NCBI RefSeq assembly: GCF_938041965.1
Contig: NZ_CALISE010000007.1
Coordinates: forward strand, 1 to 5,218
Source of the DNA: an uncultured Mogibacterium sp.
Lineage (GTDB): Bacteria > Bacillota > Clostridia > Peptostreptococcales > Anaerovoracaceae
DNA: 5,218 nucleotides
Direction of reading: 5' to 3'
Made by a program: the position numbers and the translations under genes. Below the pieces are notes generated by a model. That model was not told the origin of the DNA. It ran no database searches and saw only the letters and a list, made by a program, of their open reading frames with translations. Shown here piece after piece: positions 1 through 5,218 of the stretch. Within the stretch, counting starts at the first letter, position 1. Every line of letters starts with the position of its first letter.

Positions 1-2
1 AT

Positions 3-98
3 TCCAGCATCGGTAATCCGGTTCGGGAGCGGTTACCCGAGGGGTTTCATTCCCTGTACCATAACACAGTAAAGAAGCCCGAATGCGCTAGCACGTGA
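3..98 (+). other. Open frame entering from the left edge, possible 3' end of an unidentified gene
   Basis: A frame open from the window edge gives 31 residues containing SIGNPVRERLPEGFHSLYHN and ends at TGA 96-98. About 60 percent of its codons end in G or C, somewhat more than in the large gene. Another frame (1-72) is also open for 23 codons, so the reading frame is not certain. I do not recognise a family. It could be the last part of a gene, a decayed transposase end, or chance. Confidence 0.2.
12..55. repeat. Cluster of imperfect stem-loops at the left edge
   Basis: GGTAA-T-CCG (12-20) can pair with CGGTTACC (30-37), giving eight pairs with one bulged T and a nine-base loop. An alternative stem pairs TCGGG (23-27) with CCCGA (36-40). 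Directly after it AGGG (40-43) can pair with CCCT (52-55). No T-run follows, so this is not a clear intrinsic terminator. It might be a regulatory hairpin, the end of a mobile element, or a structured remnant of coding DNA. Confidence 0.3.
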
Positions 99-245
99 CT
101 TATTGAAACCTACCTTTACAAAAACTTGGACTTATGAAGAATGTGTTTCTTTGATTCAGCGTACCCAGTATCAATCGGTGAAGAGAATGAGTAGTACTGT
201 TATCGACAGCTTAATCCTCTTTCGTGAACATCCTTGAATATATCT
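99..245. other. Noncoding stretch downstream of the large gene
   Basis: This AT-rich stretch follows the stop codon (TAG on the minus strand at 248-246). I see no gene, tRNA or strong intrinsic terminator. The only local structure noticed is CTGT-cgata-ACAG on the minus strand around 207-220, four pairs and without a T-run. How transcription of the large gene ends is therefore not visible here. Confidence 0.4.
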
Positions 246-3200
246 CTATTTCAACTTTTCTTGTATTGATTTAATTCTACATGCAATAGTAATTGCATCT
301 TTAATATTGCCGGTTTGATGGTAAGAATCAGCCGCTTCCAGCGTATTCATAGTTAACTCTCGCCAGTCTTTCGGCGAAAACGATGTCTCATGTGATGCTG
401 CATTAGCATATAAATGCTGCATTGCAGTTAAGATATCTTGATCAATTTTCGGGATTGAATCTAGATCTACATATATTAATGCGAACTCTTCAAGGGCTGG
501 TCGACCAATGATATTTTCAATTTTTTCAAAGGAATTAGTTACATCCCATGGAGGTTTTTCAAACATGTAAACTAAATAACACAATAAAAGCATCCCAAGT
601 AATAGGATAGTGATTGCGCCTAGAGCACTACCTAGAAAACCATATCCAGCGGTAGAAAGATTATCAATTATCGTTTTAACAATACTCCATGTTGCAAGGA
701 GCGTTAGAAGAAGTATTGTCGTACATCCTTTGCGGTTTACCTTCTCTCTTTCCAAGAAGAATGGATTGTTACCAGCAGAAATGCGATTGAGAAACTCAAG
801 CTCATCTTTACATACCCATGCAACTTTTCCTGCGAGAAATAGCTCTTCTGAAGATTCAAGATCCACATTTTTCATGGATAGGTTTTTAAAGGGACCAAGG
901 GGGCCGAAAAATACTTCTTCTAAGTTATTGGGCTGTTGATGGTCCGATGCTTCAGCTACGGATTCAGTTGTATTATCATCATTTAGTGAGGTATCAAATG
1001 CACCATCTGATATGGATTCGGAGTTGCAAAGTATTGTCGTAGTATCCGGTGCATCTTCTGACCTAACTTTATCGAAGCCATTTGCTTTTTTGATGAATAA
1101 TACTTGGGTATAGCTATAGATTTGGTTATTAATGTCAGTTCTGGTGATAAGATGCTGGGCGTTATCTTCGGAGAAACTGCAGTTAATGTCCGATTCATTG
1201 ATAGACTTAAAATCGTTGCATTTATCATGATGAGGTGTGTGGTTAATAGCACCTACTTCAGGAATTGTTCTGGAATCGTCATTGGTACGTTCGAGAATGT
1301 ATTTATTGTTGAGCCTTTGCCTGTTATCCGTTTTACTAGTTGGATGTGGTCTGTTCGTATCCTCACATTTATTCTCCGCAAGGGATGTCATCTGCCCACT
1401 GGATTCATCATTGAGCCCTGAGGTCTTATTCTGGGGGATATCAACAGACCTGGTCTTGGTAATGAAATCAGAATCATCTAAACTATCGGGAAAACTTGCG
1501 GTCGATTCATGAATTGAAGGACCAGATTTTGATTCTGTCTTTGCCTCGATATCTTGCTCTGTTTTTCTGGTAAGTAATATTTGGAGGCAGTCATAGACTT
1601 GGCTGTTGAGAGTGAGTAATGCTTGAAGATGGTTATAGAATTGGTTGTGGAGATTGGTCCTGGTGACGCAGTCTTGAGTGTTATCCTCAGTGGTGAGATC
1701 AAAGCCGGTATCTGACTCGTCATCATGGTCAAATGCATCGATATTTTCTAGATCATAATTCTCTTCCAGATCATAATATCCCTCTTCATCATAGTCTTCA
1801 TTGTCTTCGAGGTCGTAATCTTCATCCTCTTCCAATTCAAAGTCGTCGAAACTATAGTCTTCAAAATTATAGGTTTCTTCCAGCTCATAATTCTCGTCCA
1901 AAGCAACAAAACCGGAATCGATATCCTTTAGTTGGTTAACATTTAAGTCCAAACCAAGCTTGTGCTGCCATACGGAATCAGCTGTTAGATGATCTATTAC
2001 CCACCTACTGAAGTCATCAGCAGAGAGAAATTGTTTTTTGTACTTTTTTGCTTTTTGAGCCTCGTTGCTACCCAGATTGTCATCATTAACAATCAATACA
2101 TCACACTTAGACTGAGTTACAGATTGTCTATATTTTAGGTTTAATTCTTTGCATAATTCTTCTAACGATGCACGTTTAACATGCTGATTATTGACCTGAA
2201 TTTTTCCGCTGAACGCTACTTGGATTTCAGGTTTAAGAATGCTGTCAGGACAGCCGAATTTAATTTGTAGAGTAGATGCTTTTGATGGGAATGGCAAGAT
2301 ATTGGTTTTAAGTCCAAAGTTATACCATTCCTCGAAATCCTCAAAGGGTATAATAGGTTTTTTATATGATCTTGCGTCTTTTATTTTCCTGGAATCGAGA
2401 GAAGGATCACGAGCAATGAGCACATCACACTTAGTCTTTGACACCGAATTTCTGAATTCGAGTCCTACTTCTTCGCATAGCCTTTTTAATTTATCGTCAT
2501 TATCAAGTGCTTGACCATTTAAAGATATGCGTCCCGTGAAAGCGACCCTAGTCCCAGGGCCTATGAGCTCATTAATATCTACTTTGTGATGAACTGCTTC
2601 AGGTATGAAGATTGTTCCATCGGTGATCTGTCGAACACGGGCACTGATCTCTTCGTGCCATCTATCATCCCAGTAATCTCCAGCTTTGAGACGCAAAGAA
2701 TTAACACAATTTTGGATCATGGTAATAGATTGCTTGGAATCATCACTGCTGGATAGTGCAGCCCATGCGATATCGGTGTCAGTCGCGCGAGTTAGATCAA
2801 GTTGAATGGTTTCTTTTGGAGCCCAGTCAGGGATATACAAGACTCCTTCGGAAGTCGTGTTTTGAGAAGGTACAGGTTCTCCCTTGATAGGCTTATTCTT
2901 GGAACGTGTAGAGTTCAATGCTGAAACTATGTCATGGCAGCGATCTTCTGGTGTGGTTCCAGTCACTTTAACGTGAGGGAGTTCATTGACATCGTATCCA
3001 TTGCCAAGTTGGGATTCTAAATCTGAATCTTGATCGATCAGTGCCCGTTCAAAAAGACTGAGATGATCACCAATCACGATGGCTCCGGCTATTTGGCGAA
3101 GCAAGAGCGGCCAGAACTCCCTTATTGTAGGAGCAGCTGCCAATCCAAAGGTAGGAATATTATATTCTTCCGCTAAACTGCCAATATCAGATTTTGGATT

Positions 3201-4628
3201 AATCCATGATCCGAAATCGGCTATAATTTCATTATCGTTAACAACCGTGCAGTGAATATGCGCGACACGATATTGTGCGTGTGCGAAGCCCCAATCGATT
3301 ATTGTAAACGATAAGGCTGCATATCTTTTAATATTAGTATTATTTTGACCCGTGTTATCGTATTTTAAAAATCTAATTAATTGATTGTTTGCGCGAATAT
3401 TCTTTTTGTTTACCTTTTGATTTATTCGTAAATTATTGAGATCTATTGCACGTGAGATCGCAACATAAAATTGACCTTCAGTTTGGGTGCCATATTTGAG
3501 GTTAATGTAGCACTTTGGAATTGTTTTTCCCTGGCTTTTATGGATAGTAATTGCCCATGCTAGGATGACGGGAAATTGGGTAATCGATCCGGTAATTTCA
3601 GTTGATAATTTTCCATTTTTTATAGCAGGACGACGGATATCCCAAGTGTGTTTTTCTAGGCGAACTACATTTCCATTATCAAATTTGACAGTTATTATTT
3701 TATCTGTTGCATCTTGAATAATTCCAAAAGAGCCATTAACAAAGCGTTCCTCTGGATCATTTTTTACCGCCATGACTCTTGCATTGCGCTTATACAATAA
3801 AATGTATGACCCAGGAAAATTATTTTCATTTTGGTCTACATCGCCAGTTATTTTAGCGGTCGATTGAAATAATTTGGTATTGAGGTTATGGATTTGTTTC
3901 GTATTGATTTCATCTGCTGTTTTACGGCGGGCTGTTAATGTTGTCCAATCATTTCCAATAGAAGAGGGTGCTGCTACACATTTATTGAGTTGAGATAATA
4001 GTTCATTAGTAACTTTTCCTTCACGAATTTGATCAAGAAGATTGATGAAATTCGGATCACTTTGTCGCCAAATTTTAGTGAGTTCTATTGTTTGTACATG
4101 AAGGTCGGGATAACTATGGGCATCAAAGAAATAGGGAGATTTCCACTGTTCCCTGAATATTTTTTCCTCTTCATCCTCAACTACAGGTGGTAGTTGCAGT
4201 AGATCCCCCACTAATACCAGCTGAACTCCTCCGAAAGGGATGGTGGTTTTTCGAACTTTGCGAAGTGCAATGTCAATCATGTCGAAAATCTCAGCACGTA
4301 ACATGGAGACTTCATCGATGACTAAAATGTCTAGGATTTTTAGTGTTGCTTTTACAATATGACTGCTTGGGTATCTCTTGCTCCTAATATCATCAGGAAA
4401 TTGTCCTGGACGAAATCCAAAAGCTTTATGAACAGTCACACCATTAATATTTAGGGCAGCAACTCCGGTAGGCGCTGTGACAAGGATGTTTTTGTTTCTA
4501 GCATCTTGTATGAACTGCTTTAGTAATGTTGATTTTCCAGTTCCTGCCTTACCCGTGATGAAGACATTTTTGCCTTCAGCTATTGTCTTAAGCACAGCTT
4601 CAAACTCGGGAGTAATCGTGATTGGCAT
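246..4628 (-). CDS. Pif1/RecD-like helicase fused to degenerate DEDDh exonuclease, tandem BRCT, acidic tract and C-terminal membrane hairpin
   Basis: Residues 1-400 form a complete superfamily 1B DNA helicase: Walker A GKAGTGKST (26-34), motif Ia TAPTGVAA (51-58), Walker B VIDE (103-106), motif III GDLLQLPPV (141-149), WRQ with the arginine-finger candidate R188, motif V ITIHKSQGKT (360-369) and motif VI YVAISRA (388-394). This predicts ATP-driven 5'-3' unwinding, as in Pif1. Residues 440-573 resemble a DEDDh exonuclease, but only the first Asp (D445) and possibly the last (D566) are kept, so nuclease activity is doubtful. BRCT domains lie at 688-771 and 799-879. Residues 902-989 contain no Lys or Arg and are rich in Asp, Glu and Tyr. 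A polar linker with repeats follows, then hydrophobic helices near 1303-1320 and 1330-1356, and a soluble tail of about 100 residues. The ATG is supported by GAGGA 6 nt upstream and by helicase homology starting at once. No operon partner is visible. The helicase call is firm; the role of the whole protein is unknown. Typical stand-alone Pif1-like proteins are far shorter. Confidence 0.93.
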   Translation of the reverse strand: MPITITPEFEAVLKTIAEGKNVFITGKAGTGKSTLLKQFIQDARNKNILVTAPTGVAALNINGVTVHKAFGFRPGQFPDDIRSKRYPSSHIVKATLKILDILVIDEVSMLRAEIFDMIDIALRKVRKTTIPFGGVQLVLVGDLLQLPPVVEDEEEKIFREQWKSPYFFDAHSYPDLHVQTIELTKIWRQSDPNFINLLDQIREGKVTNELLSQLNKCVAAPSSIGNDWTTLTARRKTADEINTKQIHNLNTKLFQSTAKITGDVDQNENNFPGSYILLYKRNARVMAVKNDPEERFVNGSFGIIQDATDKIITVKFDNGNVVRLEKHTWDIRRPAIKNGKLSTEITGSITQFPVILAWAITIHKSQGKTIPKCYINLKYGTQTEGQFYVAISRAIDLNNLRINQKVNKKNIRANNQLIRFLKYDNTGQNNTNIKRYAALSFTIIDWGFAHAQYRVAHIHCTVVNDNEIIADFGSWINPKSDIGSLAEEYNIPTFGLAAAPTIREFWPLLLRQIAGAIVIGDHLSLFERALIDQDSDLESQLGNGYDVNELPHVKVTGTTPEDRCHDIVSALNSTRSKNKPIKGEPVPSQNTTSEGVLYIPDWAPKETIQLDLTRATDTDIAWAALSSSDDSKQSITMIQNCVNSLRLKAGDYWDDRWHEEISARVRQITDGTIFIPEAVHHKVDINELIGPGTRVAFTGRISLNGQALDNDDKLKRLCEEVGLEFRNSVSKTKCDVLIARDPSLDSRKIKDARSYKKPIIPFEDFEEWYNFGLKTNILPFPSKASTLQIKFGCPDSILKPEIQVAFSGKIQVNNQHVKRASLEELCKELNLKYRQSVTQSKCDVLIVNDDNLGSNEAQKAKKYKKQFLSADDFSRWVIDHLTADSVWQHKLGLDLNVNQLKDIDSGFVALDENYELEETYNFEDYSFDDFELEEDEDYDLEDNEDYDEEGYYDLEENYDLENIDAFDHDDESDTGFDLTTEDNTQDCVTRTNLHNQFYNHLQALLTLNSQVYDCLQILLTRKTEQDIEAKTESKSGPSIHESTASFPDSLDDSDFITKTRSVDIPQNKTSGLNDESSGQMTSLAENKCEDTNRPHPTSKTDNRQRLNNKYILERTNDDSRTIPEVGAINHTPHHDKCNDFKSINESDINCSFSEDNAQHLITRTDINNQIYSYTQVLFIKKANGFDKVRSEDAPDTTTILCNSESISDGAFDTSLNDDNTTESVAEASDHQQPNNLEEVFFGPLGPFKNLSMKNVDLESSEELFLAGKVAWVCKDELEFLNRISAGNNPFFLEREKVNRKGCTTILLLTLLATWSIVKTIIDNLSTAGYGFLGSALGAITILLLGMLLLCYLVYMFEKPPWDVTNSFEKIENIIGRPALEEFALIYVDLDSIPKIDQDILTAMQHLYANAASHETSFSPKDWRELTMNTLEAADSYHQTGNIKDAITIACRIKSIQEKLK
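1086..1649 (-). repeat. Threefold degenerate NQ(F/I/V)Y repeat in the linker
   Basis: A motif of about 15 residues, roughly xxQ(F/I/V)YxxxQxLLxxx, occurs at residues 994-1008 (HNQFYNHLQALLTLN), 1008-1022 (NSQVYDCLQILLTRK) and 1167-1181 (NNQIYSYTQVLFIKK). The first and third copies also share the preceding segment: EDNTQDCVTRT at 981-991 and EDNAQHLITRT at 1154-1164. The similarity is visible in the DNA at about 1563-1690 and 1086-1165. It looks like a duplicated amphipathic helix within an otherwise polar, probably disordered linker between the BRCT domains and the membrane hairpin. Confidence 0.6.
1716..1898 (-). repeat. Acidic, tyrosine-rich low-complexity tract with YDLE repeats
   Basis: Residues 911-971 contain 33 Asp or Glu in 61 positions, 8 Tyr and no Lys or Arg. 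A short unit of the form (N/D/Y)Y(D/E)LE recurs at 913-917, 937-941, 951-955 and 957-961. In DNA it appears as repeated CTTC/TCAT-rich triplets on the plus strand. Such tracts may imitate DNA charge or bind basic partners, as acidic tails of single-strand binding proteins do; here that is inference. Confidence 0.75.
1992..2567 (-). repeat. Tandem duplication of a BRCT-domain coding unit
   Basis: The two BRCT domains (2316-2567 and 1992-2234) are clearly copies of one another. Both contain VAF(T/S)G(R/K)I near the start, LC(K/E)E in the first helix, R(N/Q)SV then KCDVLI in the core, YKK before the last strand, and a Trp in the final helix (W768 and W876). Traces of the duplication remain in the DNA, for example TCACACTTAG in both KCDVLI-coding segments. 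BRCT domains bind phosphopeptides or DNA ends; in bacteria they are best known from the NAD-dependent ligase and from actinobacterial exonuclease-like proteins. Two in a row in a bacterial helicase is unusual in my knowledge. Confidence 0.8.
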
Positions 4629-4632
4629 TGAC

Positions 4633-4640
4633 TGTCCTCA
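4633..4640 (-). promoter_or_regulatory. Ribosome binding site of the large helicase gene
   Basis: Read on the minus strand this is TGAGGACA, whose GAGGA core is complementary to the 16S rRNA 3' end. It ends 6 nt before the ATG at 4628-4626. The good match and spacing fix the start of the helicase gene at this ATG, two dozen residues before the Walker A loop, as is usual for Pif1-like proteins. Confidence 0.8.
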
Positions 4641-4676
4641 ATAATCTGGCAGTGGTATTTACTAACAACACAGCAT

Positions 4677-4682
4677 ATTCTA
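4677..4682 (-). promoter_or_regulatory. Candidate -10 element for the large helicase gene
   Basis: On the minus strand this hexamer reads TAGAAT, close to the sigma-70/SigA consensus TATAAT, in a locally AT-rich stretch. It would start transcription near 4670 and give a leader of about 40 nt. At 17 nt upstream the sequence is AACTCT, a poor -35 match, so the promoter would be weak or of the type that relies mainly on the -10. Purely a motif-based suggestion. Confidence 0.3.
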
Positions 4683-4723
4683 TCTATGCGAGGTCGGGGA
4701 GAGTTTTAGCTGATCGGATATCA

Positions 4724-4945
4724 ATGTTTGCCAATATTGCCGTCACCAAATGCTACAGCCCTGCCGACGCCGACCCCTATGGCAGCGCCTTGAATTTCTA
4801 TGCGATTACCCTCGCCCCCAGCACGATCCGCGGCGAATATGTGGTCGTGGACGATGTGTATTACGACGTCTTGAAGCACCCATTGCCGGTCGATGCCCGC
4901 CCGGTGTATGCCGGCGGGCTGAAAAACCCGCCACCATGCGCCTGA
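4724..4945 (+). pseudogene. GC-rich 3' fragment of an unidentified protein gene
   Basis: The frame ending at TGA 4943-4945 contains SPADADPYGSALNFYAITL and, further on, a segment with GEYVVVDDVYYDVLKHPLP. From 4751 to the stop, 49 of 64 codons end in G or C, very unlike the AT-rich large gene. This is a strong sign of true coding DNA with a different history. The GC-rich character fades leftwards at about 4740. The only ATG in frame (4724) has no good ribosome binding site, and the frame farther left runs into the leader of the helicase gene. The simplest reading is the C-terminal end of a host gene cut off when the adjacent segment arrived. I do not recognise the family; it looks like the end of a globular, perhaps exported, protein. 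A small intact gene of 73 codons is the alternative. Confidence 0.5.
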
Positions 4946-5215
4946 TTCTCATGATAAAAGCCTTAAACTACCCCCATTTGTACTTAGTAAAAATTTAACC
5001 TTGATAGTTGTTGTGGAACCAGGTATAAAATTGCCTTACGCTGCATTATTGGTCAATTAAAGCCATTTCCCAAGCATAACGATAGGTTTACCAAAGGTAG
5101 AAGTTTACCTAACTGTAACGGTATTTTAATTATTTTTAAGCTTAGAGGGCTTTTCTTCTAGCCAACTCTTATATTATAGTTAATTTATATTTGAGCTTTG
5201 ACTAATAGGAGACGC
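4946..5215. other. AT-rich intergenic region upstream of the next gene
   Basis: No gene is supported here. It contains a small repeat cluster (5084-5110), and an AT-rich stretch at 5170-5190 with hexamers such as TATAGT (5175-5180) that could act as a -10 element for the gene beginning at the right edge. No convincing -35 is seen at the proper spacing. I found no strong terminator after the GC-rich fragment. Confidence 0.4.
5084..5110. repeat. Small direct and inverted repeat cluster, possible operator
   Basis: GTTTACC occurs twice in direct orientation (5086-5092 and 5103-5109), 17 nt from start to start. Between them lies GGTA (5096-5099), and AGGTA (5095-5099) can pair with TACCT (5106-5110) in a five-pair hairpin. 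The arrangement about 110-130 nt before the right-edge ATG could be a regulator site, but the motifs are short and chance is possible. Confidence 0.25.
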
Positions 5216-5218
5216 ATG
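5207..5218 (+). promoter_or_regulatory. Ribosome binding site and start codon of the next gene (gene beyond window)
   Basis: AGGAG (5207-5211) lies 4 nt before an ATG on the last three bases (5216-5218). The purine-rich core is a good Shine-Dalgarno match, if slightly close. Only the start codon is inside the window, so nothing can be said about the product. The gene would be transcribed divergently from the large helicase gene. Confidence 0.55.

Noticed and set aside
983..1738. Minus-strand open frames of 86-89 codons in another frame within the large gene
   Set aside because: They overlap the polar linker and acidic tract of the main protein in a different frame and show no start signal or plausible protein features.
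1680..1922. CTTC/TCAT triplet repeats on the plus strand, considered as a microsatellite or CRISPR-like array
   Set aside because: They encode the acidic tract in frame, are irregular in unit and spacing, and have no spacer structure.
610..2514. Several plus-strand open frames of 68-109 codons inside the large gene
   Set aside because: They lie antisense to a continuous frame with recognisable domains, have no domain-like sequence or good ribosome sites, and are explained as shadows of its codon pattern.
4750..4998. Plus-strand open frame of 82 codons overlapping the GC-rich fragment
   Set aside because: Its product is rich in Arg, Pro and Cys, as expected from an out-of-frame reading of GC-rich coding DNA, while the other frame has the proper third-position bias and normal protein composition.
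5141..5160. AAGC...GCTT followed by T-rich sequence, considered as an intrinsic terminator
   Set aside because: Only four base pairs can form, with a broken T-run, which is too weak to call.

Overview
The window is dominated by one very long minus-strand gene (246-4628, 1460 codons). It has an AT-rich composition and sits between short pieces of different character. The protein starts with a complete superfamily 1B helicase of the Pif1/RecD type. This is followed by a degenerate DEDDh (DnaQ/RNase T-like) exonuclease fold, two tandem BRCT domains, an extremely acidic tyrosine-rich tract, a long polar and repetitive linker, a hydrophobic helical hairpin and a small C-terminal domain. Fusion of a DEDDh exonuclease to a BRCT domain, and the GC-rich codon use of the neighbouring gene fragment, would fit an actinobacterium such as a Corynebacterium relative. 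That assignment is an inference from architecture and composition, not a database match.

Layout. Bases 1-245 hold no convincing complete gene: a short open frame enters from the left edge, a small cluster of imperfect stem-loops lies near the edge, and an AT-rich stretch leads to the stop of the large gene. Bases 246-4628 are the large gene, with a good Shine-Dalgarno sequence (GAGGA, 6 nt spacing). Bases 4629-4740 are its likely promoter and leader. Bases 4724-4945 on the plus strand encode about 73 residues whose codons end in G or C in roughly three of four cases. They look like the 3' end of a host gene that has lost its 5' part. Bases 4946-5215 are AT-rich noncoding DNA with small repeats, leading to AGGAG and an ATG on the last three bases, probably the start of the next gene.

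Interpretation. The large gene appears to be a stand-alone accessory gene, transcribed away from the next gene on the right. The intact helicase motifs suggest an active ATP-driven DNA motor, while the exonuclease part seems to have lost its key metal-binding residues. The predicted membrane hairpin would tether this motor to the inner face of the membrane. Such an arrangement could serve plasmid or phage surveillance, DNA uptake, or genome maintenance near the membrane; the sequence does not decide between these. The truncated GC-rich fragment beside it suggests that the gene arrived by insertion or replacement.
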